This document shows positions 41,903 through 52,642 of a stretch of 64,000 nt of DNA, one piece after another. The notes below the pieces were generated by a model. That model ran no database searches. It had not been told where the DNA came from and saw only the letters and a list, made by a program, of their open reading frames with translations. The translations under genes and the position numbers were made by a program. Origin of the DNA: Clavaria fumosa (taxonomy: Eukaryota > Basidiomycota > Agaricomycetes > Agaricales > Clavariaceae); NCBI GenBank assembly GCA_951802425.1, contig OX637797.1, positions 3,658,001 through 3,722,000 on the forward strand, in the 5' to 3' direction. The number at the start of each line of letters is the position of its first letter. Positions within the stretch are counted from its first letter, which is position 1.

Positions 41903-42482
41903 CTAAAGGGAATTGGGAGGTCCAGGCTTGTTCAGATAAGTGTGATGGAAGTCCAAAACAGCCTTGGAGGCATGTATAAGTTCTGTAGCTGGTAACCAAG
42001 ATGTTCCCTCATTGGTCCCTTTGTATCTGGTCCACTGCACCAAGTAAAGGAGTTTGCAGGTGCAGTGTTTGTTGATCTTGGAGTCAAGCACTTTGGAGAT
42101 TTTGTGCTCAAGGTCTCTGTCAATCTCTACTGGAGGTGGCAGAGGGACTATGTGATTCAGAATTGTGTTCAGAGTTACAGGTTCCAGCATGGAAATGTGG
42201 AAGATGGGGTGGACCACTCACATGGCCTCAGGGAGTCAGAGTATGAATGAGTGTGAGCTGGCCTCTCCAATGATCTTGAAAGGTCCGAGGAACTTCTCAG
42301 AGAGCTTCAGGGAGGGTCTGGTCATATGGAAGTACTTTGCTTTAATGTAGACTCAGTTTCCGACCTTAAACTCTGGTGACAGAGTCCAACGGGTGTCTGC
42401 CAGACCCTGATAGTGACATTGTGCTTTGGCAATTTGGTTATGGAGTTCTTGGTGCAGTTGATCCAATTCCACAGTGAGTATT
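41903..42482 (-). pseudogene. pol: Gypsy pol C-terminus with chromodomain
   Basis: It encodes VVHPIFHISMLEPVT, then HKISKVLDSKINK and LLYLVQWTRYKG, ending NKPGPPNSL. It corresponds to the end of gypsy-1/2 Pol. The upstream part is lost at the LTR junction at 42483, and stops occur near 42230. Confidence 0.8.
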
Positions 42483-43213
42483 TGTTATGACCCCATCTGA
42501 TCACATAAGCATGATCCCCACTCTAGACTCTGGACTCTGCACCAACTCCAGCCATCTCTGATCTGCTCCTCCATAACTCTGCATCCTCTGCTCTGTGCCT
42601 TCCTTGGACTCTGCTCCACCTTACTTCAGACCTTTCAGACTTCATTCTAGACCCTTCTCCCTCCATCCCCTCATTCTGTTTACCATTGGGAGGATGCCCT
42701 TGACCCATGGGAGTCATTTCTGTTGTTGTTTCTTTGTTCCATGAAAATTGCACAGGCACTTGTGGTGAAACTCTCCTAGTAATTTGATATACTGTATACT
42801 ATGTTTCAAAGTACTCCTATACTCCTGTCCTTGCAGTATAAGATCCCACCTGTATTTCCCTGTCCTGCAGTTGGAATATTAACATCTCTTGATCCTAAAC
42901 ATCTCTGAGCTTTTGTCCTCATTGTCCTCAATGTTCTCCATGTCATCCAACCAACTACAACTAACTCTGGCAGACTCTGACAAACTTTGGAGTTTGACTT
43001 CTGTTCTGATTCTCTTCTGGGTATTGTTTCTGTTTGATAAATAGGGACATGTATATACATGGTGGCACAACACATACATTGAGGCTGCAGTCCCATAAGT
43101 CCCCTCTTTCTCTATCTACTTCTCTGTTTCTCCAATATCAGACTCCAATCAGACTCCAATAAAATATCTCCACTCCGCTAACTCCTCCACTACTAACCTG
43201 ATAGGACCATGAC
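42483..43213 (+). repeat. Solo LTR of the gypsy-1/2 family, plus orientation
   Basis: It begins TGTTATGACCCCATC and ends TGATAGGACCATGAC, where a gypsy-B LTR follows directly. No internal element sequence adjoins it. The 5' flank GAGTATT is interrupted pol sequence. Confidence 0.75.
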
Positions 43214-43504
43214 TATCAGACTGGGTCTCACACAACTTAAGGGTAAGGTCATGATGACAATACTAAGATAAGGGGAAAAGAGTACAAAAAAGGAAAAGGC
43301 AAAGTACTTATAGTGAACACTTCGGCACTTGCCAGTGTTCCCACACTCAGACCCTTGGATCACATGATGTGCCCAGGCCTCAGGTCATGTGATCTTACAA
43401 TTATGTAATCCCACCCCAGCCACAGGTCATGTGACCTTCCAACAACCCTCCCCAGTTTCTCCACAACTCCTCTTTGGGATGGCTTATGTAAGCAATCCCA
43501 ACAT
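43214..43504 (-). repeat. Gypsy-B LTR, copy 1
   Basis: 291 bp, TATCAGACTGGG to GCAATCCCAACA; the first dinucleotide is TA rather than TG. The reversed polypurine tract TCACCCCCCTCTTAAG follows. CACGTG sites seen in copy 3 are decayed to CACATG/CATGTG forms. Confidence 0.8.
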
Positions 43505-44620
43505 CACCCCCCTCTTAAGGCTGGGCAGCTAGCTTGGCTTTGTTGGGGTGGGCAAGGAAGAAGTCCCAGAGCAGCAACATTATGTTAGTGAGTTTCCTAT
43601 CGGGCTCCCAGGTGTTCTCCTCTACAGGATATCCCAACCACTTCACCAGGTACTTCACCCCACATCCCACCTTCTTGACATCAATCAGCAATTGTAGGGG
43701 GAGGAGGGGGAAGCAGGTTCTGAGAAGGGAAGGAAGGGGGATGGTATGGTGTCAACAACAGTTCATTGAAGACTTGGTGGATGTGCCAGGCCTGAGGGAG
43801 CTTGAGGCAATACCCAGCAGGTCCCACCTTCTCCTCGACTGCAAAGGGGCCTGCTCGCTTGTTGTTGAGCTTTTTAGAGGGCCAGTCCATCTTTAAGTTC
43901 CTAGTGTCCAGCCAGACCAGATCTCCCTCAGAGTACTCCCAACTTGGGCACTTCCCCTTATTGTAGCTCTTCTTCATTGCTGCTGCTGCTTTCTCCATTG
44001 CCTCCTTAGCTGCTCTTTGGGACTCTGTGAGCTTAGCCATCCACTCATCTGCTGGGTTTACCTCTGAAGGTGGATGGAGTCCCCCATTCCAAGGGTGTCG
44101 GCCATAGTCAAGGAAGAAGGGTGTCTGCCCTGTTGCTGAGTGTTTGCAGTTGTTAAGGGCAAATTCTGCTGTCGACAACCACTCAGCCCAGTCATCCTGG
44201 AGGTGATTCACGTAGGCCTGGAGATAGATCTCCATCTCCTGGTTTGCCCATTCCATCTGTCCATCAGTCTGCAGATGAAAGGCTGTACTTGGATTTGCCT
44301 TTACCCAAATCATGGAGTAGAACTCCTTCATGAAGTGAGACACAAACTGGGAGACTTGGTCACTCATGACCTTGTGAGGGACTCCATGGTCATGAAACAC
44401 TCGATCTCGGAGGAGGTGTGCCACTCCAAGTCCTGTGAGGTCAAGCCCAATCACTTCGAGCAGTGTCTGTTTCATGAACTTGTCAACAATGACAAGGATG
44501 GCATTATGTCCATGGGAGAGGGGGAGGGGACCAACTATGTCCCATGAGATCACTGACCAAGGACCATCAGGGACCAGGTGGGGGTGGAGTGGGGAGCAAG
44601 CAGAGATCTGGAATTCAGGC
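43505..44620 (-). pseudogene. pol: Gypsy-B integrase and chromodomain fragment
   Basis: A 290-codon open stretch (44553-43681) encodes an integrase core: WDIVGPLPLSHGHNAILVIV, MSDQVSQFVSHFMKEFY and the Glu of MEWANQEMEIYL. It continues into the C-terminal module (KLNNKRAGPFAVEEKVGPAG) and a decayed chromodomain with ILLLWDFF-like ending at 43530. Everything upstream of the integrase core is missing at about 44620. Confidence 0.85.
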
Positions 44621-44939
44621 CCTTGGCCTAAGGATTTGCAAATTTCATAAGTAGTTCAATAAATGATCAATTTAAAGTAGTCCTTGAGCAGCTTTCATTA
44701 GTGGAGCAAACAAAAAATTGCACAAAGTTATAAATGGATTCCTTGAGGACCTGCAGAACAAAATGGGAGTGTGGCTTCTAGTCCTCAGCTCATACATCAA
44801 TGAGCAAGGTGAAGCAGTCTGTTCAAAGTGTGTCTTCAAGTTTTCATGGTTTGAGTTGTATTTTGACTTAATCTGGTAGATTTGAGACAAATGATAGGGT
44901 TAGGAAGTTTTCAAAGATTGGAAAACAGGGGAAATCTGG
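44621..44939. other. Unassigned 0.3-kb segment
   Basis: Low-GC sequence between a truncated gypsy-B copy and a foldback-element end. No gene, repeat or RNA is recognised. Confidence 0.6.
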
Positions 44940-45107
44940 AGGTCTTTACACTCCCCCACCTATTCTGATAGGAGTCCTATAGGAGTCCTAGGAATTGATA
45001 GGAATCCTAGGAATCTGATAGGAACATTATCCCAGCCAAACTGGCATGAAATCAGCATTCCTATGTTCTTTTTCCAAGTTTATTCTGATAGGAATTTAGT
45101 GAGACCA
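44940..45107. repeat. Terminal fragment of the foldback element
   Basis: AGGTCTTTACACTCCCCCAC through TAGTGAGACCA matches 10306-10478 nearly base for base, then is cut by the LTR at 45108. Confidence 0.9.
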
Positions 45108-45806
45108 TGTCACGGTCCTAACAAGGTTAGCGGCGAAGGGGTTAGTGGAGCAGAGGTGTTCTATCAGAGTCTGGTCGGAGTCTGATATCGGAGAAATGGA
45201 GAAGTAAACAAAAGGAAGGAGACTTATGGGACTGCGGCCTCAACGTATGTGTTGTGCCACCACGTATATACTTGTCCCTATTTATCAAACAAGAACAATA
45301 CCTAAGAGAGGATCAGAACGTAAGTCAAAACTCTGAAGTTGATTGGAGTCCGTCGGAGTTGGTCGGAGTTGGTCAGATGATGTGGAGAATGTCGAGCATG
45401 ATGAGGACGAAAGCTCAGAGATGTTTTTAGGATCAAGAGACATTAATATTCGAACTGAGGAGCAGGGAGATACAGGTGGAAACTTATACTGCAAGGACAG
45501 AGTATAGGAGTAATGTGAAACAATGTACATATCAAATTACTAGGAGAGTTTCACCACATGTGCCTGTGCAATTTTCATGGAACAAAGAAGCAACAACAAA
45601 AAGTGACTCCCATGGGTCAAGGGTATCCTCTCAATGGTAAACAGAATGAGGGGATGGAGGGAGAAGATTCTAGAATGAAGTCTGAATGGTCTGAAGGCTG
45701 GCGGAGTAAAGTCCGATGAAGGTGTGGAGCGGAGCACATGGAGTTGGTACAGAGCCTGGAGTCTGGAGCAGGGATCATGCTTATGCAAGCGGATGGGGTC
45801 GTAACA
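45108..45806 (-). repeat. Gypsy-1/2 family 3' LTR, copy 4
   Basis: 699 bp, TGTCACGGTCCTAACAAGG to GGGGTCGTAACA. The reversed polypurine tract GTATCCCCCTCTTAG follows, then the antisense ORF. The remainder of this minus-strand element is missing after 46827. Confidence 0.85.
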
Positions 45807-46047
45807 GTATCCCCCTCTTAGGGTCGAACCCCTGAGACCCTGTGGCCAAAGTCCGTGTGAACACGTGGCTCCCATAACAAGTTAGTGTCGGAGTTTCGCA
45901 GCATGTTGAGCAGAGTCCGATTTTTTTTTTTTTTTGGGGGTCAAAAGGCTGTGCGCGTCGTACACCACTTTTTCTCTTCTTTACCCTGCTACCATCATCA
46001 CTAGCCCCTAGCACGGGCAATCCCTACTATTTTCTTTAAAAACCTCA

Positions 46048-46827
46048 ATGTCTCACAACCCGAGCACACCCAGAGCGGGGCCCAGCCAGCCTCCCCGCCC
46101 TCGACCATGCCCCATGGTCACTGTCCCCGTGCAGTCACACGTGGAGGATGAGGACCCCAAGATCATGGTCCTCATGCACCAGATCAAGGCGCTGAAGGAC
46201 AAGAAGGCATGGGAGGAGGAGGAGCGGAAAAAGAGGGAGGCCACAGACAAGATGTGGTGGGAGGAGATGGAGAGGGTGAGGGCAGTGGAGGTGAAGCGGA
46301 GGGCGGAGGAAATCGTGAAGGCGCAGGGGACGGGGAGGAAGCGGACGCTGGCCATGGAGTCGGACACGGAGCGCATGGACTGCGTGCGATGTGTCCGGCT
46401 CGGGATGGGGTGTGTGTGGCCGAGCGGAGGGCGGGGCACTGCGTTTGTCGTGTGTGCAGCGGCGAAGCAGCAGTGTGGGGGTGGAGAGGCGGAGGGGCCG
46501 GAGCGGAAGAAATTCCGCTCTGCATGGTCAAAGAAGACTGTGGTGGACTCGGAGGAGGAGGTGAAGGAGGTGCGGGCGCCGCAGGCAGACGTGGACAGGG
46601 CGGAGGCGGAGCGGACTGGGGTGGTGAAAGCCATCTACGAGTTGGTGGTCCACAGGGTGTTTGAGTTGGAGGAGTGGCGGAAGGAGGCAAGGGCAGAGCG
46701 GAAGGTGGCAGTGGAGGATTGGAAGATCCTCTGGGAATTTCTGATGGGGAAGTGGGGAGCAGGGGAGGAGAAGGAGGAGGCGGAGACACCCCCTTCAGCA
46801 CACCCACCCCCTATCCAAAAGGCCTAG
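46048..46827 (+). CDS. Antisense accessory ORF, copy D (intact 259-residue frame)
   Basis: The only copy with no internal stop. ATG 46048 (MSHNPSTPRAGPSQPP) is followed by a charged coiled coil (KKAWEEEERKKREATDKMWW), then CVRCVRLGMGC, VWPSGG, FVVC and AAAKQQC. The fourth cysteine of the six-cysteine motif is Phe here, so a full Zn2Cys6 cluster could not form. It ends QKA at TAG. The long Glu/Lys array and the LQASP tail of copies A-C are absent because the element is truncated at about 46800. Position relative to LTR and polypurine tract is as in copy B. Confidence 0.65.
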   Translation: MSHNPSTPRAGPSQPPRPRPCPMVTVPVQSHVEDEDPKIMVLMHQIKALKDKKAWEEEERKKREATDKMWWEEMERVRAVEVKRRAEEIVKAQGTGRKRTLAMESDTERMDCVRCVRLGMGCVWPSGGRGTAFVVCAAAKQQCGGGEAEGPERKKFRSAWSKKTVVDSEEEVKEVRAPQADVDRAEAERTGVVKAIYELVVHRVFELEEWRKEARAERKVAVEDWKILWEFLMGKWGAGEEKEEAETPPSAHPPPIQKA

Positions 46828-47368
46828 CCAATTTTGACTGATGCCCTTTTTATGGGCCCAGCCGATCATCGGCCGAGATATAGCTTTATAGGCTTGGCCG
46901 ATCAACTTGATATACCAAAATCCTGCCAGGCATACAGGGATCCCATGGTAATGATGATACCCTTTCAAAAGGGCTGGCCGACACCCATTTTAGGAACCAG
47001 TGTAGAGGGTCTGAAGCACCCTATTCAAACATTTCTCTCACTTACATGACAAATTAGATCAAAAAGCTGGGGATAAAGCATATGCACAAGATTAGGAAGC
47101 AAAGATCAGATGTGCTATTTGATAGACATGTAAATTACAAGGTCATCTGCATCATTTGAGACTCCTTATCATCTGAGACTCCTCCATGACAACTTAACAT
47201 AGTTGGGTGAGATGAAAACAAATATGCCTTCCAATAGGTCTTCAAAGGGTAGAAGCAAATGTACCAATCGAATATGCAATGGAGCCATTATAAACTAGAG
47301 TGAAATGTGGTTGTCAACTGAGTCAGGATATTCTTTGGAAAAAGATGGGCCTTAATATCCTTTCTGAA

Positions 47369-47590
47369 GAGTATTCAAATCCACTTTGAATATGTGTTCT
47401 AAAGGAGAATGTATTGTTATTGTTCAAATATTCTTGCAATGTAGAAGTTGTGCATGTGAGTCTGTTATCACACCTTGTGATTATATCATTCTGTGGCTGT
47501 GCCTGGGATCCCAGGTGTGACAGTCACACTGTGACCAACTCTGCATAAGAGTATTCAAATCCACTTTGAATATGTGTTCTAAAGAAGAGG
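47369..47590. repeat. Pair of direct repeats 180 bp apart
   Basis: AGTATTCAAATCCACTTTG and the following TATGTGTTCTAAAG occur at 47371 and 47551. Each contains the inverted repeat ATTCAAA/TTTGAAT. The pair may mark a small transposon remnant. Confidence 0.6.
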
Positions 47591-47962
47591 AGAATGTATT
47601 AGAATTGTTCAGGATGAGCCTTTGTACATAAAAATGATCCATTGTGGTCTAGAATTAAATTGAGGAAGTGATGCAAGGCAGTATATAATCTGATATTCCT
47701 TATAAAGAGACAAACCATTATAAAAGGACCCACATATGTGGTTCAATGGGGCACACTCCACCTTCAACAATCCAGTGGGAATAATGAAGGTGGCCATATG
47801 GGCCTTTTGGTTTGGTGGCGGCTCAGATGCAAGCTGGCCCCAACCAACCCTCATTCATACCCACCTGGGGTGGCCAATTGGGCCAAGGATGTGAGTGTTG
47901 TCTATTATGCAGATGACCTCCCCCAACCCCTCATCATTGTAAGTGATTTTGCTTTGCTTGTG

Positions 47963-48112
47963 CTCATACCCTGGGGTTGCCTTATGGGCTCCGAGATGGA
48001 CTGCTAGCTGCCATGTGGTTAGCGTCCTCTCACCCCACTCATACCTTGGGGTTGCTGTATGGGCTCCAGGATGGACTGCTAGCCGCCATGTGGTTAGCGT
48101 CCTCCCACCCCA
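47963..48112 (+). repeat. 75-bp tandem duplication
   Basis: Two copies of a unit from CTCATACCCTGGGG to CACCCCA, about 92% identical. A partial third copy is near 47868. Confidence 0.85.
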
Positions 48113-48431
48113 GTTTCTTACAGATTCCCTCTCTTATGGACAACAATCAGTAAGTCCATTTTTTTTATCTACTCAAGACTGGGGGGAACTCTTGCTTCAG
48201 CGAAGTGGGGCACTGCTTAGATTGCAGTGCCCTCTTTGCAATGAAGCATATATTGCGATGTGAATGGCTAGTCAGAGGTGGATTTGGCTACCCATCCTCT
48301 GACATAAATGCCTGACATGGTTTTCTTTTTGATACGTTTTACACTAGACTTGTAAATTATTTGTATTTGATGCTTTTTTTGAAATGAAGATGATATAAAG
48401 AAATCATACTGTAACTTATGCAGTTTTGCAG

Positions 48432-48449
48432 CCCTAACCCTAACCCTAA
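48432..48449 (-). repeat. Interstitial telomere-like repeat (CCCTAA)3
   Basis: Three perfect CCCTAA units, the fungal telomere hexamer, with no subtelomeric context on either side. Confidence 0.8.
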
Positions 48450-49269
48450 GCAGGGCTAGTGGCTTCGAAGCCATGCACCCTCTGCTGTCATCACACATAC
48501 TGTGAAGGGAGTGTTTTTCATCAGTTTACGCCATTTGTATGTGGCGGCAATGACAGTGGTGGCAGCTGCGGCTGCAGCATGCGGCAGCAATGGCCCAAGC
48601 CCCCAACAGTGGTCACAGACCAATGGCGGGGACTGGGGCCATTGGTGGCAGCAGGGACAGGGCAGAAGCAGAGCATCAGGGTGGGGAAAGGGAGCAGCAG
48701 TGGCAGCAGGGCAGGGCGGGACAGCATGGCAGGGAGCAGGCGAAAAGTAGTGGCAGAAGAGCAGGTGGCAGGTGGCAGGCATGCACAAGGTCTTGTCTCT
48801 GCAAGTATCCGCTACAGGGCCATAGCACGAATGCCAAGAGGGCACGACGGCACCAGTAGGTAAATACAAGGAGAGGAGAGCAGGTAGACACAAAGGGACA
48901 ACTATAAACAAGTGAATGAGAACTATTATAGACACAAGTAAATGAGAGAACATTTGAGCATTAGCCCTTCTCAACACTCATCACACTCTCTTGATGCTTT
49001 GTCCCAGCCTTGGATATATTCTTGTTGTGCCTTTGTAACTACACATACAGTAGTCCTTCCTGGTCTGAATATGTCTTGTTCCCCCTTTGTCCAATCATTG
49101 TACTTGCCTACCCTGGTAGTTATAGAAACTTCCTTCTTGTCTGAACTTATTGCTTCACACCTTGTTCTCCCCTCTGTCTAATCGTTGTGTGGTACCACTG
49201 TTGACTGAACCTCCCCTATTCAAGAGATGTAGTCTTGTATTGTTGTAGTCAAGGTGATCTAGAAAACAT

Positions 49270-49276
49270 TATATAT
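49270..49276 (+). promoter_or_regulatory. TATA box of the H3-mimic gene
   Basis: TATATAT lies 41 nt before the ATG at 49317 and is followed by a pyrimidine-rich CTCACTCTCTC initiator-like run. Confidence 0.55.
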
Positions 49277-49316
49277 GCATGACCCTCACTCTCTCTTAGT
49301 GCTTATCCCCCTCGCA

Positions 49317-50894
49317 ATGGCTCGAAACAAACAAACAGCACAGAGAAGTACCGGCGGTCGTGCTCTCTGCATTGTCCCAGGGTCAGCTGTATCCACAAGA
49401 ACGACAGCTACTTCTACAGCGCTGGTTAGACCACAATTTGCTAGTGAGGGTGAAAATGTGAGTATTCGCCTTTGCTCTGAGCACTGGTACAAAACAATAA
49501 ACTTTTTCCACAGTTCTGCTACATGTGCCTTAATGGTGGTTTTCTTTTTGTCTGTGATTACTGTGCTCGGGTGCTATGCACAAAATGCCTCACCATCCCG
49601 ACTTCGATCGACACCGAACACCTCAAGTTCATGTGTCTCACCTGCCACGCTCAGTCTTTCAAAGGACCCACCCTCAGCCCATATTATGTGAGCATTGATT
49701 TACTTATTCTGTTTCGTTCTCTTATCTTTGCATTGTAGGGGTTCTATTTGACAAAGGGCCTCGACATCATCGACGGGAAGCCTGACATGGCAAGATTGCG
49801 ACCAGCATTTGCACAACCTCTCAAGGTAGTAGGCAATTTTCAAATGACTGCAAATTCTTGTGTCAGCAACAAGGGACTACTTGTCTTGCACTTTCTCCTC
49901 AAAGGAATGGATCATGCTGGAACACTGGCAAAACTTCTCACCAACTATATGCAGTCGTATCTTGGAGATGAGGCATTGCAGTATGAAGAGGTTGTGTGCG
50001 ATCTTGCCAATGACATCCTTATCAATTTGCACGCAGAGTACATGAAGAGCTTGGTGCATAAGATTCAGTATGAGCTTTCTGTTTCATATCATATTGTACT
50101 AACCATTTTCACAGAAATAAACATCCCCGTGTCGTAATTTTTATTACAAATCATTCTCATGATGACACTGGCGACCTCTTTCTTTCACCTGGGTTATGCA
50201 CCCAGGTCAAACCCATGAGTTTGTTTACAATGCATCTGCCTCCAGCTAATTTGAAGCCTTAGTTTCTCGACGTCCTCCTCCCACCTGCCCACTTGACATT
50301 CCTCAAAGGGGCAGAGGTCACATTGTGGATGATGTCCTGTGGAACATTAGTCAAGAACTTCCGTAGTTATTCAGAGCTAGCAGAGGCAACCAAGCGGTAA
50401 GACAATAACTAGCACTCTCAATTCGCTAATTAATCAAAATTTCCAGCCTTTTGATTTTGGATGTCATCACATTCACAGCCGCTGAGCTGCAACCTTGCCT
50501 TATGGCAGGGTTTGTAGTTGGCTATGCCCAGCAAGTTCTGGTGGAGGGATTCCCTCTGGAGGACTGTCTCTGGAGGCTCCTACCTGCGACATCAGCAATT
50601 TGTTGCCACACCAACATCGTCCATCTCCAGGCAAGAGAGGGACAAATACATGGTGCTCGTTATATGTGGGTTCACCCTGAGCTTCGCCCTTGGGGAAATC
50701 AGCTCCCAGTGCAGTGCAAGGCTTGTGGCTGCATCCACTCCTGGGTCTCATCTACTGGTAATGCTGGGGCAAGAATATTTGCTTGTCAAAATCCGCGGTG
50801 CACCAACAAACTTATCTTCAATGCACCTGAGGAGAAAGTATGGCTGGGAGGCGAAATTTTTGGAGGGTGCTGGCTAATTATAAATCAACAGTAG
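49317..50894 (+). CDS. Histone H3 tail-mimic protein with PHD/ADD-like zinc finger (6 exons)
   Basis: Proposed exons: 49317-49457, 49514-49687, 49739-50067, 50115-50205, 50263-50396, 50447-50894 (438 residues). Introns are 47-57 nt with GT...AG ends and matching phases. The fourth, starting GTCAAA, is the least certain; without it a TAG at 50260 would end the frame. The N-terminus ARNKQTAQRSTGGRA copies the H3 tail (ARTKQTARKSTGGKA) keeping K4, S10 and the TGG, with K9 and K14 as Arg. Exon 2 encodes a cysteine cluster CYMCLNGGFLFVCDYC, CTKC and CLTC, like PHD/ADD fingers that read H3. The middle is a globular domain of unknown function (ITNHSHDDTGDLFLSPG). The C-terminus has a zinc-ribbon pattern (RPWGNQLPVQCKACG, CQNPRC). 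I know similar agaricomycete proteins, but no assigned function; a nuclear, chromatin-linked role is inferred. Confidence 0.75.
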
Positions 50895-51181
50895 TGTAAA
50901 GCATCTGTTCCTTCACGTATGAAGGAACATGGATATCTGACCTAACCGCCTGACCCACACTAAATGATGGCAATATAACCTACAAACCCATGCCACATAC
51001 CTCTGTCCCCAATTCATCCTTTATCTCATAAATACATACCATACATACAACCATGTCTTTGTCTTTGCCAATGTTGCAGTATATAAATGCTGATTCAAAA
51101 GAAGAATAGAAAAAAAAGGAGTCATGTGACCTTGTTGACTGTCAAACCCCCTAACATAGATTTGCAAATTCAGCTCATCCA

Positions 51182-52530
51182 ATGGCCAAAAGGAAGCATC
51201 AAGAGACTGACTTATCTGGCTCAAACAAGAGGACCAATTATGCTCCTTGTGATGCATATGTATCATCTAACTGAGCTGAGTTGATGTCTAATGCCCACCC
51301 AAGGCCATCTACTTTGAAAGGCACCATGTAAAATGCAAAAGCCACTCAAGACAAGGCAAGTCATCAAACAAGAGTAATGCTGACGACCAACCTGCGACTC
51401 AAGAAGAACTACAACATGTAGTTCTAACTGTGGCCTATGTCCTCTTCAACCCAAGTGCGTTAGCTTAAATGACTTGCAACAATCAGCTGAACACTTTGAC
51501 CATTCAGTTCAAACGGAATGGGACATAGATCGGTTTGCAGACAGTGTGAAACATATCAATCTCATAGCCAAATGCAGCAATAATTTCGATGCAGCCTTGG
51601 TGAAATTCAGCAAGTATTTCAAGCAGCCTCAAGACCTCGGTGTTCAAGAGGAACCCTGCACAATAATTGATAAGCACGGTCGTATCTTGCTGTGGGCTCT
51701 GCCTAGAATTCTTTCTAGTGCTAGAGTGGTGAGATAAGGCAATCAATTTTGAACCATATTTTCTAACCAATTTACAGGAGCAGTACAACAGAGGGTGTGA
51801 GCACATTAGCAAGCATCTGGACAGAGACTTGCCAAGTAATGCTGGGCATACTACGAGATTTGTCGAACCTGAAGGCAGAGGCCGTTTTGGTGCTGGAATC
51901 AAGTCCTTCTCTCCTGGCTGGTTTATGCAAGGCCAGCAACAGGTAATGCTGTCACATAACTACCTTGTTTTACTGTCTCAATGTCAACAGCTCAGTGATA
52001 AACTGCATGCTTCGACCAGCTTGCAGACTGCATATGGTTCCTCCTTCATTCGAGGAATCGCACATGCAGAGAAGCTGTGCAATTCAATTATGGCCTTGGT
52101 CGCACCAGAACAATATGACTTTGGGAGCTCAGCCATTGACCAAGTGCAATCTGGGGTGGCAATGGCAAAAACATACAAGAATGTGCAGCTTTGGCCCTCA
52201 ATCTTTATGGCAATGGAAGTCATCGTGAACAGGAAGACTCCTGCACATTGCGACAAGGGAGGCTGCCTGGCTCACTACGATCTTTTGGTTAGTGCTGGAA
52301 CTCGCAAGCAGGCATACATGACACTCCAGGAACTTGGTGGTCAATTTTCCTACAATCCTGGAACTGTCCTTGTATTTGCAGGTAAAGTTTTTCTGCATGA
52401 AGTGATGGATTGGGAGGGTGGCGAATGATTGTGCATTGCTCATTTCATGAAAGATTCTGTTCATGACCATCTACAGATACCACGACCAACTTACCCAACT
52501 CAAAATACATACATGCAATTGTTGACCTAG
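51182..52530 (+). pseudogene. TET/JBP-like 2-oxoglutarate/Fe(II) dioxygenase, nonsense-mutated
   Basis: Clear exons at about 51440-51728, 51778-51942 and 51991-52530 are joined by introns of 49 and 48 nt in phase. The 5' exon is uncertain: ATG 51182 opens MAKRKHQETD, then stops and frame changes intervene. The catalytic core reads NRKTPAHCDKGG (iron ligands H at 52246 and D at 52252), YDLLVSAG, YNPGTVLVFAGKVFLHEV (distal H at 52396), then GGE-stop-LCIAHFMKDSV. The TGA at 52426-52428 stands where TET/JBP enzymes have the Arg that binds 2-oxoglutarate; a CGA-to-TGA change explains it. The frame stays open beyond it to TAG 52528. The family oxidises 5-methylcytosine or thymine in DNA. This copy should be inactive. 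Confidence 0.75.
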
Positions 52531-52642
52531 GTACATTTATATAGAGACTGGTCACTTCATCACTGTTGCTGAACTCCAGGAAAAGAGCTTCTGTCTGGGT
52601 GAAATTGCAGTGCTTTGTATCCCCACAATTGATGTGGCTAGC

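Larger units (their letters stand above)
40046..42482 (-). mobile_element. Gypsy-1/2 family fragment: LTR end, antisense ORF copy C, pol C-terminus
   Basis: An LTR remnant (40046-40268, ending GGGGTCATAACA) is followed by the reversed polypurine tract GTATCCCCCTCTTAG, the antisense ORF (40501-41495), and the last about 190 codons of pol. It is cut at 42482 by another LTR. CpG is almost entirely replaced by TG/CA, so this is an older copy. Confidence 0.8.
46828..49250. other. Region without a recognised gene
   Basis: No coding frame here has convincing support. It contains a palindrome GCCGATCATCGGC near 46858, a direct repeat (47369 and 47549), the palindromic GTGTGACAGTCACACTG near 47515, a 75-bp tandem duplication (47963-48112) and an interstitial telomere-like run (48432-48449). 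A GC-rich, Gly/Cys-biased stretch (48530-48850) has overlapping open frames on both strands typical of low-complexity DNA. Confidence 0.6.

Noticed and set aside
48456..48977. Long minus-strand open frame rich in Cys/Pro/His, with overlapping plus-strand frames
   Set aside because: GC-rich low-complexity DNA open on both strands; no domain, start context or splice pattern.
50260..50262. TAG as proof that the H3-mimic gene is broken
   Set aside because: A 57-nt GT...AG intron (50206-50262) in phase 0 removes it, and the bases before it resemble an intron with a CTAAT branch site; kept as an uncertainty rather than a break.
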